DNA of 64,000 nt from an uncultured Draconibacterium sp. GTDB lineage: Bacteria; Bacteroidota; Bacteroidia; Bacteroidales; Prolixibacteraceae. A program made the translations under genes and the position numbers. Location: NCBI RefSeq assembly GCF_963677575.1, contig NZ_OY782038.1, positions 2,979,501 through 3,043,500 of the forward strand, in the 5' to 3' direction. Of this stretch, positions 25,990-36,600 are shown one piece after another. Below the pieces are notes generated by a model. It did no database searches. It was given only the letters and a program-made list of their open reading frames with translations, and was not told the DNA's origin. Within the stretch, counting starts at the first letter, position 1, and each line of letters opens with the position of its first letter.

Positions 25990-27384
25990 TTATTGTTTAC
26001 GCACCTTTTCGGCATGCTCCAGCTCCACAGAAAAGTGGCGCATTATCGGTGCTTCCTTTTTAATCCGGTAACCGTGATCAATCTCGTCTCTCCGATCGAA
26101 GATATTTTTTAATGCCGCCGCCACCACATCCATGTGATTATTGGTGTAGGTGCGGCGTGGAATTGCCAAACGCAGCATCTCCAGTTTTGGATAGCGGTTT
26201 TCGCGCGTTTTCGGATCACGATCGGCAAGCAGTGTTCCCACTTCTACACCACGAACTCCCGCCTCAAGATACAATTCGATAGCCAGTGTTTGTGCGATGT
26301 ACTCTTCTTTTGGAACATGTCCCAAAAATTTCTTGGCATCAACAAAAACAGCATGCCCGCCAATGGGTTTCTGCACCGGAATTCCCCATTCCATCAACTT
26401 ATTTCCCAAATAGGCTACCTGCTGAATACGATTTTCAAGGTAATACCCGGTTGTAACCTCATCAAGTCCAACGGCAAGCGCATTCATATCACGTCCCGCC
26501 ATTCCGCCATAGGTATTAAAACCTTCGAACATGATATTATAAACCGAAGCCTGTTTTAACAGCTCCTCGTCTTTCATGGCAATAAAACCACCGATATTTA
26601 CAATGCCGTCCTTCTTACTGCTCATGGTCATGGCATCGGCGTACGAAAACATTTCAGCCACAATTTCTTTGATGGTGCTGTTGCGATACTCATCTTCACG
26701 TTGCTGAATAAACCAGGCATTTTCAGCAAAACGTGCCGAGTCTAACACCACTTTTATTCCGTATTTTTTCGACAATGCATGTACATCGCGCAGGTTTTGC
26801 ATCGACACCGGCTGCCCACCAGAAGTATTGCAGGTGACCGTTACAATAACCATAGGAATTTGCTCTGCCGGATGTGTTGAATAAACCGCTTCCAACTTTT
26901 CTAAATCGATATTCCCCTTAAACGGATGCAAAGATTCAGTATCAAAAGCCTCGTCGATGGTGCAATCAACCGCTGATGCTTTCCGGTATTCAATGTGCCC
27001 TTTTGTGGTATCAAAATGACTGTTTCCGGGCACTACATCACCTTCTTTTACCAGCACCGAAAACAAGACATTCTCGGCAGCACGACCCTGGTGCGTTGGC
27101 AAAAAGTAATCGAAACCAAGTATATTTTTTATCGCATCTTTTAAATGATAATACGACGATGATCCGGCATAACTTTCGTCGCCAGTCATAATTGCGGCCC
27201 ACTGATTCTGGCTCATGGAGCCGGTTCCACTGTCGGTCAACAGATCAATAAAAACCTGCTCACTCCGTAAATTAAAAAGGTTGTAGTTCGCTTTTTTTAT
27301 CCACTCTTCGCGCTGTTCACGCGTACTTTTATAGATGGGTTCCACCATCTTAATTTTATATGATTCTGCAAATGGTAATTCCAT
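25990..27384 (-). CDS. tnaA: Tryptophanase (tryptophan indole-lyase)
   Basis: 464 residues, PLP-dependent beta-eliminating lyase giving indole, pyruvate and ammonia. Motifs: FIDLLTDSGTGSMSQ, PTHQGRAAENVLF, VVLDSARFAENAWFI, the PLP lysine in MSSKKDG (about 256) and PKLEMLRLAIPRRTYT. Tyrosine phenol-lyase is the close alternative; at the substrate-specificity position TPL has Arg in its SMERG segment, whereas here it reads GVEVGTLLADRDPKT, as in tryptophanase, so tryptophan is the likelier substrate. No tryptophan permease is adjacent, and I did not find a convincing tnaC-like leader. Confidence 0.88.
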   Translation of the reverse strand: MELPFAESYKIKMVEPIYKSTREQREEWIKKANYNLFNLRSEQVFIDLLTDSGTGSMSQNQWAAIMTGDESYAGSSSYYHLKDAIKNILGFDYFLPTHQGRAAENVLFSVLVKEGDVVPGNSHFDTTKGHIEYRKASAVDCTIDEAFDTESLHPFKGNIDLEKLEAVYSTHPAEQIPMVIVTVTCNTSGGQPVSMQNLRDVHALSKKYGIKVVLDSARFAENAWFIQQREDEYRNSTIKEIVAEMFSYADAMTMSSKKDGIVNIGGFIAMKDEELLKQASVYNIMFEGFNTYGGMAGRDMNALAVGLDEVTTGYYLENRIQQVAYLGNKLMEWGIPVQKPIGGHAVFVDAKKFLGHVPKEEYIAQTLAIELYLEAGVRGVEVGTLLADRDPKTRENRYPKLEMLRLAIPRRTYTNNHMDVVAAALKNIFDRRDEIDHGYRIKKEAPIMRHFSVELEHAEKVRKQ

Positions 27385-27759
27385 TTAAATATGATTTATG
27401 AATGATGATCAACGAATGATGATTTGCGATGGATCTAATAAAACTAACCATGCCATTCAAAATCGTTGTTCTTGTATTAGAAAAATAGAATAACTATTGA
27501 TGATTTATGAAATGAAACTTACGATAGTAAACTTCAGAAGAAATCTGAAATCCTAAATCGTTAATCTGAAATCTACATTCTAAAGGCGTCCCTGTTTTTG
27601 ATATTCAGGAAGCTTCGGTTGTGGAGGTAGATAGCCATTAAAAATTTAATCATGACTTTTTGTTTTTGCTACGGTACAAATTTAGTGAGCTAAAAAGGAA
27701 ATGCAACACGATAAATATCAGTTTTATACATTTTTAAATTCTTGTGTGTAAGAATTGTC
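27385..27759. other. Intergenic stretch, nothing coding seen
   Basis: About 375 bp between the divergent tnaA and the HAD gene. It contains a short GAATGATGAT duplication near 27400 and AT-rich sequence. I see no ORF, hairpin or leader peptide that I can support. Confidence 0.5.
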
Positions 27760-27767
27760 TAATTTTG
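27760..27767 (+). promoter_or_regulatory. Probable -7 element of the HAD gene
   Basis: TAATTTTG fits TAnnTTTG and lies 25 bp before the ATG at 27793. Confidence 0.4.
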
Positions 27768-27792
27768 TTTCCAAATTAGAAAAGGGAAAAAA

Positions 27793-28560
27793 ATGGGAGA
27801 CTTAGCATTTGAAGCAGTTATTTTCGACATGGACGGTGTAATTACCAAAACCGCCATTACGCACGCCGCGGCATGGAAGAAAATGTTTGACGAATACCTG
27901 CAAAAACACGCTGAAGAAACAGGAGTAACTTTTAAAGAATTTACACAAAGCGATTACCTGGCTTTTGTGGATGGAAAACCACGTTACAAAGGAGTGGCAT
28001 CGTTTTTAGAGTCGCGAAAAATCATCATGGAACCTGGTGATCCTTCTGATGCACCTGGTATGGAAACCGTGTGTGGGTTGGGTAACCGCAAAAACGAAGC
28101 TTTTAACGAAGTAATTGCGCGCGATGGTGTTGAAGTTTATGAATCGACAGCACAAATGCTAAACGACTTAAAAGAAGCAGGTATAAAACTGGGCGTGGCA
28201 TCGTCGAGCAAAAACTGCGCGCCGGTTTTGGAAGCTGTTGACATGCTAAAAATGTTTGGTGCCCGCGTTGACGGTGTTGTTTCGGCCGAGCTGGGACTGC
28301 ACGGCAAACCAGAACCGGATATTTTTACCACTGCCTGCGATATGCTGGAATCGACTCCGGCAAAAGCCATTGTTGTTGAAGATGCTGTTTCGGGAGTTCA
28401 GGCCGGAGCGAAAGGTAATTTTGGCTTAACACTTGGCATTGCCCGTGAAAACAATGAGAAAGAATTAGCTGAAGGTGGTGCAGACTTTGTAGTTACCGAC
28501 CTTGAAGAAGTTGGCGGAATTTCAGGATTAAACGAACTGTTTGTAAAGAACAACAAATAA
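27793..28560 (+). CDS. HAD family beta-phosphoglucomutase-like enzyme
   Basis: 255 residues. HAD motif I is VIFDMDGVITKTA with nucleophile Asp12 and acid/base Asp14; motif II LGVASSSKN; motif III/IV GKPEPDIF and IVVEDAVSGVQAGAKG. The cap (residues about 18-100) contains the FTQSDYLAFVDGKPRYKGV segment typical of the beta-phosphoglucomutase family hydrolases. It likely interconverts beta-glucose 1-phosphate and 6-phosphate; a maltose or trehalose phosphorylase, its common partner, is not in the window. Single gene, ATG start. Confidence 0.85.
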   Translation: MGDLAFEAVIFDMDGVITKTAITHAAAWKKMFDEYLQKHAEETGVTFKEFTQSDYLAFVDGKPRYKGVASFLESRKIIMEPGDPSDAPGMETVCGLGNRKNEAFNEVIARDGVEVYESTAQMLNDLKEAGIKLGVASSSKNCAPVLEAVDMLKMFGARVDGVVSAELGLHGKPEPDIFTTACDMLESTPAKAIVVEDAVSGVQAGAKGNFGLTLGIARENNEKELAEGGADFVVTDLEEVGGISGLNELFVKNNK

Positions 28561-28604
28561 TATAGTCTGGTCAAACTATCGATTTATGAGTCGATTGTAT
28601 GACC

Positions 28605-28988
28605 TTACTTTTTTGTTACTCCACCCAGCTCCTGCACACTTTTACGCAGAAAGTCACGCGTATAATAATCTTCATCAACAACCTGCCCATTCCATACTAC
28701 AATATCCAAATCGATACATCGTGGTCCGAATTTTGGCCCCGTTCGGTCGCGCCCCATCCGGTCTTCAATTTGTTTGAGTTGCTTTTTCAAATCAAACTGC
28801 TCTAAATCTGTACTAATTTTTACCGCGCCGTTTGTAAAATCAGGTTGGTTTTCAATGCCAATTGGTTTGGTTTTTATCATTGATGAAAACTGAATTATGG
28901 TCACCTCTCCTTTCAGAATCTCAAACATTTTGGCGATATTCTCGTCTGCATTAATGTTTGAGCCGATGCCGATAATCACCTCATTCAT
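28605..28988 (-). CDS. folK: HPPK (6-hydroxymethyldihydropterin diphosphokinase)
   Basis: 127 residues, somewhat shorter than the usual 155-160. Transfers pyrophosphate from ATP to 6-hydroxymethyl-7,8-dihydropterin in folate synthesis. The HPPK signature K-F-G-P-R-C-I-D-L-D-I-V is complete at 86-97 and the N-terminal GIGSNINADENIAKM is typical. Its ATG overlaps the folB stop by 4 bp, giving a translationally coupled folate operon. Confidence 0.93.
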   Translation of the reverse strand: MNEVIIGIGSNINADENIAKMFEILKGEVTIIQFSSMIKTKPIGIENQPDFTNGAVKISTDLEQFDLKKQLKQIEDRMGRDRTGPKFGPRCIDLDIVVWNGQVVDEDYYTRDFLRKSVQELGGVTKK

Positions 28989-29344
28989 CGCCTGGCCTCC
29001 ATTTCCATCGATACTGATTCTGCAAACCGCAAGGCGTGTGGTTTATCCACTTCAACGCGGGCCCAAGCTACTTTTTCGTCTTCCATTATTGTATCAAGAA
29101 TACGCTTGGTGAGCACTTCCAATAATTTGAAACGTCCCTCCTGAACCAATGCAATAATTTTTTTGGTAACTACTTTATAGTTGAAAATGTCTTCGGGTTC
29201 GTCAGACTCCAAAGCCGATTCAGGAATATCAGTTTCAATTTCGAGGTTGATTACCACATCCTGTTTATTCACCAATTCATCAGGATTGAATCCGATGTAG
29301 GTTCTGATTAACAAATCTTTTACACGTATTTTAGCCATATTCAA
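28985..29344 (-). CDS. folB: Dihydroneopterin aldolase
   Basis: 119 residues. Converts dihydroneopterin to 6-hydroxymethyldihydropterin, the step just before FolK. Visible marks: IRVKDLLIRTYIGFNPDEL at the start (the IGxxxxE region is modified, with N-P-D-E), VVTKKIIALVQEGRFKLLE and the C-terminal VEVDKPHALRFAESVSMEME. Overlaps folK and the upstream SDR gene by 4 bp on each side. Confidence 0.92.
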   Translation of the reverse strand: MNMAKIRVKDLLIRTYIGFNPDELVNKQDVVINLEIETDIPESALESDEPEDIFNYKVVTKKIIALVQEGRFKLLEVLTKRILDTIMEDEKVAWARVEVDKPHALRFAESVSMEMEARR

Positions 29345-30069
29345 CGATTTTTTCCAAGGTTTTCGCCACCGTCGGCAAAGAGTAACTGCCCCGTCAGGTG
29401 ATCGTTTTCCAAAATATAATCCAAACTTTTCAAAATAGGTTCCACGCCTCCCGGTTTTTTCATCGGGATTCCTTGTGCCAGTTTTTCCAGATAATCCTCG
29501 TCCTCATCTTCAGGAGGCAGCGTAACTCCGGGAGCAATTGCATTAACTCGAATATCGGGAGCAAATTCCAAAGCGGCCATTTTTGTGAGCTCCCAAAGTG
29601 CCTTTTTTGAAATGGAATAAGCAGTGAAATTTGATGCATTTGATGTGATGCGCGTGTCAACAAAATTGATGATGTTCCCTGTTTTAAAATAATTGGCGAA
29701 GTCGCGGATAAGAAAAAACGGAGCTTTTAGGTTGACATCAATTTGTGAATCAAGAAGCTCACCCGACGTGCCTTTGAGGTAGCCACGATCAAAAACTGAT
29801 GCATTATTTACCAGCAGATCGACTTTGATCTTCTCTGCGGCAAGTTTCGGAATCAATGCGACTACTTCATCGGTTTCGGCGAGATTAGCTTGCACTGCTC
29901 TGAATTCCTGATCAGGATATTTTGCTGAAAGATCTTCAACCAACCCATTCGCTCCCTTTACTGAAGAATTATAATGCACAACAACATTCCAGCCCTTTTC
30001 TGCCAGATGTTCTGTTAACGACCGGCCAATGCGTTTTGATGCTCCTGTTATTAAAGCTGTTCGTTTCAT
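29341..30069 (-). CDS. SDR oxidoreductase, probably FolM/pteridine reductase-like
   Basis: 242 residues of the short-chain dehydrogenase family. NADP(H) motif TGASKRIG (8-15) with Arg13, as in FolM and PTR1, LVNNASVF, and the catalytic YSISK. The gene overlaps folB by 4 bp and heads the folM-like-folB-folK operon, so reduction of dihydrobiopterin/dihydromonapterin or dihydrofolate is the likely job. A generic SDR role cannot be excluded from sequence alone. Confidence 0.78.
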   Translation of the reverse strand: MKRTALITGASKRIGRSLTEHLAEKGWNVVVHYNSSVKGANGLVEDLSAKYPDQEFRAVQANLAETDEVVALIPKLAAEKIKVDLLVNNASVFDRGYLKGTSGELLDSQIDVNLKAPFFLIRDFANYFKTGNIINFVDTRITSNASNFTAYSISKKALWELTKMAALEFAPDIRVNAIAPGVTLPPEDEDEDYLEKLAQGIPMKKPGGVEPILKSLDYILENDHLTGQLLFADGGENLGKNR

Positions 30070-30125
30070 TCCTAAAAGTTAGCTATTTTTTCTAATAACA
30101 ACAGGTCTCACAGACTTATGTTCAC

Positions 30126-30153
30126 AAAAAAAGGCCCGCAAAACGGACCTTTT
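30126..30153 (-). terminator. Rho-independent terminator of ribE
   Basis: On the minus strand AAAAGGTCCG, loop TTTTG, CGGGCCTTTTTTT, with one U-G pair. Located 21 bp after the ribE stop. Confidence 0.85.
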
Positions 30154-30173
30154 CAAAACACTATATGGTTTTT

Positions 30174-30785
30174 CTATTTGCTGTACGAATTCAATTTACT
30201 GAGATATTTTCCGATAATATCAAACTCCAGATTAATAACCGATCCCACTTCAAAAGTGTGGAAATTGGTTACTTCCTGTGTAAAAGGAATAATTGCCACC
30301 TGGAAAGAGTTGTCTTTTGAGTTTACCACCGTAAGACTAACACCGTTAACTGTTACCGACCCTTTTTCAACGGTCATATATCCTTGTTTGGCTTTCTCAA
30401 TATTAAAGTCATATTCAAAAGTGTAGTACCAGCTTCCGTCAGCTTCTTCAATCTTTACACACTTTGCTGTCTGGTCAACGTGACCCTGAACAATGTGACC
30501 ATCCAAACGGCCATTCATCATCATACTACGCTCCAAGTTAACTTTCGATCCTACTTCCAACAGACCAAGATTCGACTTGATAAGCGTTTCTTTAATGGCA
30601 GTAACTTTGTATTTCTTTTCGGCTTTATCTACCCAAACAACGGTTAAACACACGCCGTTGTGCGATAAACTCTGGTCAACTTTCAGCTCGTCGGCAAACG
30701 AACAGGTCAACGTAAAATGTACATTCTCCTGGTCTTTCTCAACGGCTACAACTGTTCCGTATTCTTCTACAATTCCTGAAAACAT
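30174..30785 (-). CDS. ribE: Riboflavin synthase, alpha chain
   Basis: 203 residues; dismutates two 6,7-dimethyl-8-ribityllumazine molecules to riboflavin. It has the internal duplication of the family: MFSGIVEEYGTV and SHNGVCLTVV in the first half, GHIVQGHVDQTAKC and VNGVSLTVV in the second. The extreme C-terminal helix is short. No FMN riboswitch is visible in the 83 bp before it. Own terminator follows. Confidence 0.95.
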   Translation of the reverse strand: MFSGIVEEYGTVVAVEKDQENVHFTLTCSFADELKVDQSLSHNGVCLTVVWVDKAEKKYKVTAIKETLIKSNLGLLEVGSKVNLERSMMMNGRLDGHIVQGHVDQTAKCVKIEEADGSWYYTFEYDFNIEKAKQGYMTVEKGSVTVNGVSLTVVNSKDNSFQVAIIPFTQEVTNFHTFEVGSVINLEFDIIGKYLSKLNSYSK

Positions 30786-30868
30786 AGCTTTATATTTTGA
30801 TTAGCGAATTTCGATTAACGATTCTATTCTTCTTCTACATTCGTTAATCATTATTCAACATTCATAAT

Positions 30869-32341
30869 TCATTTAACACTCCACTCCACACCGTCTTTGG
30901 TGTCTTTTAACTCAATGCCGATAGCATTTAATTCGTCGCGAATTTTATCGGCAGTTCCCCAGTCTTTATTGGCTTTAGCGTCTTTTCTCAAGTTAATGAG
31001 CAATTCAACTGCTCCACCAAGTACTTCATTGCTACCGCTACCAGCAACATCTTCCTCTTTTAATCCAAGCACATCGAAAACGACAGCGTTGTAGAAGGCT
31101 TTCAAATCTTCCAAATCAGCTGCTGAAATTTTCTCGTTACCGGCTTTAACCGAGTTAATCATTTTTACCCCATCAAAAAGGTGAGCGATAGCGATCGGGC
31201 TGTTCAAATCGTCGCTTAAAGCGGCAAAACATTTCTCTTTTAATGATACTACATCCACTGTTGAAGCATCAGAAGGAGTTAATTCGCTTAATGTTTTTAA
31301 GGCAGCCATCAAACGCTCCAAACCTTTTTCAGAGGCTTGTAAAGCTTCATTCGAGAAATCGATGGTGCTGCGATAATGCGCCTGCAAAATAAAGAAACGA
31401 ATGGTCATTGGCGAATACGCCTGCTCCAGAATTTCATGCGAACCTGTAAACAACTCATCAAGCGTGATGAAGTTACCCAGCGAGCGCGCCATTTTTTGCC
31501 CGTTAATGGTAATCATGTTATTGTGCATCCAGTAACGTACCGATTCTGTTCCGCGGCAAGCAGTATTTTGGGCAATCTCACATTCGTGGTGCGGGAAGGT
31601 CAAATCCATTCCGCCACCGTGAATATCAAACTGCTCACCTAAATATTTAGTGCTCATTGCCGAACACTCGAGGTGCCATCCCGGAAAACCATCGCTCCAT
31701 CGCGAAGGCCAGCGCATAATATGTTCAGGTGCAGCTTTTTTCCACAAAGCAAAATCAAAAGAATTTTTCTTTTCGTCCTGCCCGTCAAGTTTGCGGGTGT
31801 TGGTTTTTATATCATCAAGATTACGACCGGAAAGTTTTCCGTATTTGTAATCATTGTTGTATTTCTCTACATCGAAATAAACCGAACCATTGACCTCGTA
31901 TGCGTATCCGTTTTTTAGAATACCTTCTATCACTTGAATTTGTTCGATGATATGGCCCGAAGCACGCGGCTCGATACTCGGAGGAGTAACATTCAAATCG
32001 TCCATGTTACGATGAAAAGTGTTCATGTATTTCTGAACTACTTCCATTGGCTCCAACTGCTCCAGACGGGCCTTCTTTGCAATACGATCTTCGCCAACGC
32101 CTTCCACCTCATCTTCAAGGTGACCAACGTCGGTTATGTTGCGCACATAACGAACTTTGTTTCCAAGGAAAATAAGGTAACGATACAACAGATCGAAAGT
32201 AATAAACGGGCGCGCGTGCCCAAGGTGCGAATTGCTGTAAACTGTTGGCCCACATACGTACAAACCAACACGACCTTCAACCAGCGGTTTAAACACTTCC
32301 TTTTTTCGGCTCAGCGTGTTATAGATATAAAGTTGACTCAT
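30869..32341 (-). CDS. cysS: Cysteinyl-tRNA synthetase
   Basis: 490 residues, class I synthetase. HIGH-type motif in NSHLGHARPF (38-46), zinc-binding Cys/His including Cys30 and HECEIAQN, the WHLECSAMS segment, and a KMSKS motif changed to KMARS (about 281-285, KMARSLGNFITL). The same change is seen in other synthetases of this class and lineage, so it is not taken as damage. ATG at 32341, with a promoter motif 27 bp upstream. Confidence 0.96.
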   Translation of the reverse strand: MSQLYIYNTLSRKKEVFKPLVEGRVGLYVCGPTVYSNSHLGHARPFITFDLLYRYLIFLGNKVRYVRNITDVGHLEDEVEGVGEDRIAKKARLEQLEPMEVVQKYMNTFHRNMDDLNVTPPSIEPRASGHIIEQIQVIEGILKNGYAYEVNGSVYFDVEKYNNDYKYGKLSGRNLDDIKTNTRKLDGQDEKKNSFDFALWKKAAPEHIMRWPSRWSDGFPGWHLECSAMSTKYLGEQFDIHGGGMDLTFPHHECEIAQNTACRGTESVRYWMHNNMITINGQKMARSLGNFITLDELFTGSHEILEQAYSPMTIRFFILQAHYRSTIDFSNEALQASEKGLERLMAALKTLSELTPSDASTVDVVSLKEKCFAALSDDLNSPIAIAHLFDGVKMINSVKAGNEKISAADLEDLKAFYNAVVFDVLGLKEEDVAGSGSNEVLGGAVELLINLRKDAKANKDWGTADKIRDELNAIGIELKDTKDGVEWSVK

Positions 32342-32367
32342 AATTTTTCAGAAATCGTATGATTGTG

Positions 32368-32375
32368 CAAAGGTA
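32368..32375 (-). promoter_or_regulatory. Probable -7 element of cysS
   Basis: Minus strand TACCTTTG, a perfect TAnnTTTG match; the cysS ATG follows after 26 bp. Confidence 0.5.
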
Positions 32376-32455
32376 AAACAAAATGGGTGATTTTGTGACT
32401 GTTAGCAAATCCCTCTGCAAAAAGGTAAACCGAACTTAACCTGAATAAAAAATGT

Positions 32456-33112
32456 TTAAGCTGTTTGCTCTGCTTCGGCCTCTTCAGTCTCTATTTTGCT
32501 AGTATCGGGTTTGTTAAAATACTTGCGATAAAAAAGCAAAATTGAAAAAATACCTACGGTAATGGCCGAATCGGCAACATTAAAAACCGGACGGAAAAAG
32601 ATAAAAGGATTTCCTCCAATTTTTGGTATCCACTCCGGATAACGGCCTTCAAGCAGCGGGAAATATAACATGTCAACCACTCTTCCGTGCAGGAAGCTGG
32701 AATAACCTCCTTCAGCAGGAAACAACGAAGCCACTTGTCCGTAGCTATGATTGAATATCATTCCGTAAAAAAGACTGTCGATAATATTACCTATGGCGCC
32801 GGCAAAGATCAGCGCAATACAGGCTACAAAGCCGAAAGGCACTTCTTTTTGTCTGGCCAGTTTAAACAGGTACCAACCGATGGCCATTACTGCCACAATA
32901 CGAAAAACACTTAAGAACATTTTTCCGTATTCGCCGGCAAACTCAAAGCCAAAAGCCATACCGTTGTTCTCAACAAAATGAAGAATAAACCAATCTTTAA
33001 AAACCACAATCTCATCACCGATCGAGAGGTTGGTTTTAATCCAAAACTTCAGAACCTGATCGACAATTAAAATGGAAAATATAATTATCAGTGATTTTAC
33101 GGAACGCGACAT
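32456..33112 (-). CDS. lspA: Lipoprotein signal peptidase (signal peptidase II)
   Basis: 218 residues with four membrane helices; removes signal peptides from prolipoproteins in the inner membrane. The catalytic Asp pair is Asp112 in AIGNIIDSLFYG and Asp181 in PVFNVADSAI. An extra segment of about 50 residues between them and an acidic Glu/Ala-rich tail make it longer than the E. coli enzyme, as is usual in Bacteroidota. It is the last gene of ileS-dksA-like-lspA. The many lipoproteins encoded here need it. Confidence 0.95.
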   Translation of the reverse strand: MSRSVKSLIIIFSILIVDQVLKFWIKTNLSIGDEIVVFKDWFILHFVENNGMAFGFEFAGEYGKMFLSVFRIVAVMAIGWYLFKLARQKEVPFGFVACIALIFAGAIGNIIDSLFYGMIFNHSYGQVASLFPAEGGYSSFLHGRVVDMLYFPLLEGRYPEWIPKIGGNPFIFFRPVFNVADSAITVGIFSILLFYRKYFNKPDTSKIETEEAEAEQTA

Positions 33113-33197
33113 ATGCTAACCCTTTATAACAGAAATGCTCTTCGAAAATTTTAAACAGGTTTTTCGAAGAGCAATTCCAATTCGTTTCTTTTACTTA

Positions 33198-33572
33198 TTA
33201 TTTTCCTTGCTTCGCATCAATACTAAGTGTCGCATGAGGAACTGCACGCAATCTCTCTTTAGCTATCAACTTGCCGGTCTCGCGACAAATACCATAAGTT
33301 TTATTTTCGATACGAATAAGAGCAGCTTGTAAGTGCTGAATAAATTTTAACTGACGCTGAGCTAATTTTCCTGCTTCCTCTTTAGAAAGGGTAGCAGCGC
33401 CTTCTTCCAATACTTTAAACGTTGGCGAGGTATCGGAAATATCGTTACCATCGCTTTGAGTGATTGAATTCTTGTACATTTTATAATCTTCCTGAGCCTT
33501 TTCAAGCTTATCGAGAATGATTGTTTTGAATTCCATCAACTCTTCATCAGAATATCTGTTTTTGTCTCCCAT
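33198..33572 (-). CDS. DksA/TraR-like protein with degenerate zinc finger
   Basis: 124 residues: an N-terminal coiled coil (about 8-92) and a C-terminal zinc-finger-like module, YGICRETGKLIAKERLRAVP HATL. Only one Cys (96) of the usual four remains; the others are Thr, His or Leu. DksA-type proteins bind RNA polymerase through the secondary channel and mediate ppGpp responses. This form sits between ileS and lspA and is, from memory, a standard Bacteroidota variant. Zinc binding is doubtful; the fold may be kept without it. Confidence 0.85.
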   Translation of the reverse strand: MGDKNRYSDEELMEFKTIILDKLEKAQEDYKMYKNSITQSDGNDISDTSPTFKVLEEGAATLSKEEAGKLAQRQLKFIQHLQAALIRIENKTYGICRETGKLIAKERLRAVPHATLSIDAKQGK

Positions 33573-33661
33573 AATTCGTGGGTTTTAAGTTCCTCTCTTT
33601 TTTCAACAAGGCCCTAAAGTAATAAAAAAGTCCATCATTTTCGGTGCCTGTTGACAAATAT

Positions 33662-36600
33662 TTAATTCACCTTTTCAATCTCAATTTGCGCCATCACATC
33701 TTTGTCAATTTCTACCTCTTTTGCGTTGGCAGAATTAATGCTATCCGTCAACTCCAGAACATCGGCAAGTGTTTGTGCACAAATGTATTCTTTGTGGTTT
33801 TCTACCGCCGTATTATACTCTTCGTGCTTTGCAATACGCAACTTAATCCGATCAGTTACCTCAAAGTCATTTTCCTTTCGTAGGTTCTGTATTTTATTGA
33901 TAAATTCACGGGCAATTCCCTCTTGTTTCAGTTCTTCCGAAATATTGATATCCAAAGCAATTGTCATCTGTCCTTCGGTGGCAACTGTCCATCCAGGAAT
34001 ATCTTCGGTTTGAATTTCAACATCGTCCAACGACAGCATGATTTTCTCATCTGCCACAGTCAACTCATATTCACCATTACTTTCAAAAACCGAAATAGCA
34101 TTCTGATCCAACTGATTTACAGCTCCGGCAATTTGTTTCATCATTTTACCGTATTTCGGTCCAAGCGTTTTAAAATTCGGCTTGATCTTCTTTTTGATCA
34201 CTCCTGCAGTATCAGTTAAGAACTCAACTTCTTTAACGTTTACTTCTGCCAGAATAATATTCGCAACAGCCTCGAATTGCTCTTTAAAGTGCGGATTCAA
34301 TACCGGCACCATAATTTTACCCAGCGGCTGACGCACTTTCAATTTCTCTTTTCGGCGCAGTGCTAAAATCATAGAAGAAGCTTTTTGCGCAATGGCCATT
34401 TTTTCTTCCAGATCTTTGTCGATCAATTCCTCAGTAAAAGCAGGGAAATCAACTAAGTGTACGCTCTGACTTTCAGCTTTACCAGTTGCTTTATTCAAAT
34501 CATTATAAAGCAAGTCGGCATAAAACGGTGCAATTGGCGACATTAATTTCGACACCACTTCCAAACAAGTGTACAGCGTTTGATAAGCCGAAATTTTGTC
34601 GGCAGAATATTCACCACCCCAGTAACGTTTACGGCTTAAACGTACGAACCAGTTACTCAGGTTCTCGGTTACAAACTCCGAAATGGCACGGCCTGCACGT
34701 GTTGGCTCGTAGCTTTCGTAACTTTCACCAACTTCTTTAATCAGCGAGTTCAGCAACGAAATGATCCAGCGATCGATTTCCGGACGCTGCTCAACAGGAA
34801 TTTCTTCTTCGGCATATTTAAAACCGTCGACATTGGCGTACAATGCGAAGAAATTGTAAGTATTGTAAAGTGTTCCGAAGAATTTACGTTTTACTTCTTC
34901 AACTCCTTCGATATCAAATTTCAGGTTATCCCAGGGCTGTGCATTGGTGATCATGTACCAACGCAGTGGGTCTGAACCGTATTTATCGATAGTAGCAAAC
35001 GGATCGACTGCATTACCCAGACGTTTCGACATTTTCACACCGTTTTTGTCGAGTACCAGACCGTTTGAAATAATATTTTTAAATGCTACCGACTCATCAA
35101 TCATGGTTGCAATGGCATGCAATGTGAAGAACCATCCACGGGTTTGGTCAACACCTTCGGCAATAAAATCGGCCGGGAATACATCTTTAAAATTCTCTTT
35201 CCACTCGAAAGGATAATGGCGCTGAGCAAAAGGCATCGCACCCGAATCGAACCAAACATCGATCAGGTCGGATTCTCGCTCCATTTTTTGTCCCGACGGA
35301 GAAACCAGTATAATATTATCTACATGCGATTTGTGCAGGTCGATCTTTTCGTAGTTGGCTTTTTCGTAATCGCCAACTTTAAACTCGGCAAACGGATTCT
35401 CCGACATAAATCCGGCTTCAACCGCTTTGTCAATTTCCGTCATCAGTTCTTCCATCGAACCAATGCAGATCTGTTCCGAACCATCTTCTGTTCTCCAGAT
35501 TGGCAGCGGTGTTCCCCAAAAACGCGAACGGCTAAGGTTCCAGTCAACCAGGTTTTCCAACCAGTTTCCAAAACGCCCTGTTCCGGTCGATTTTGGTTTC
35601 CAGTTGATGGTATTGTTCAGCTCCACCATTTTGTCTTTCACCGCAGTTGACTTTATAAACCACGAATCGAGCGGGTAATACAATACCGGTTTGTCGGTAC
35701 GCCAGCAGTGTGGATAACTGTGAACATGCTTCTCTATTTTGAACGCTTTGTTCTGCTGTTTCAGCATTACCGAAATATCGATATCAACAGTTGAAGCATC
35801 TTCCTCCAGCTTATCGTCGTATTCGTTTTTCACTGAACGACCGGCAAACTCGTGATACGATTCGGTGTTTACATACTTCTCAACAAACTCCGGATCCAAA
35901 TCGATGGTTGGGTAAAAACGTCCTTTTCTGTCTACCAAAGCCTGACGTTTTCCTTCGGTATCGATAACGATCAGTGGCGAAATTCCGTGTTGTTTGGCCA
36001 CGCGGTCGTCATCAGCACCAAAAGTAGGTGCGATGTGTACGATTCCTGTACCATCTTCAATAGTTACAAAGTCGCCGGTAATTACCTCAAAAGCTTTACC
36101 TTCAGGTTTTACCCAGTCGATCAGCTGTTCATACTGAACACCTTTTAGCTGCTCGCCGGTGTATTCTGCCAGTACCCTGTATGGAATATTTTTATCGCCA
36201 GGATTATAATCTTCCAGTGCCAGTTCAGCATTCTTCGAGTTGAAATAAACAGGGAACAGGTCTTTCGCCAGAATCAATGTAACCGGATCGCCGGTGTATG
36301 GATTAAATGAACGAACTTTTACGTATTTAATGTTCGGTCCCACACAAAGTGCCGTGTTCGATGGTAGTGTCCATGGAGTTGTCGTCCATGCCAGGAAATA
36401 CAAATCGGTTTCCACTTCTTCAAAAAGGAATTCCGACTTTTCGTTTCGAGTGGCTTTAAACTGGGCAATTGCTGTTGTGTCTTTCACATCACGGTAACAT
36501 CCCGGTTGGTTCAACTCGTGAGAGCTCAAACCTGTTCCGGCAGCAGGCGAGTAGGGCTGAATAGTGTAGCCTTTGTACAACAAGCCTTTGTTATAAATTT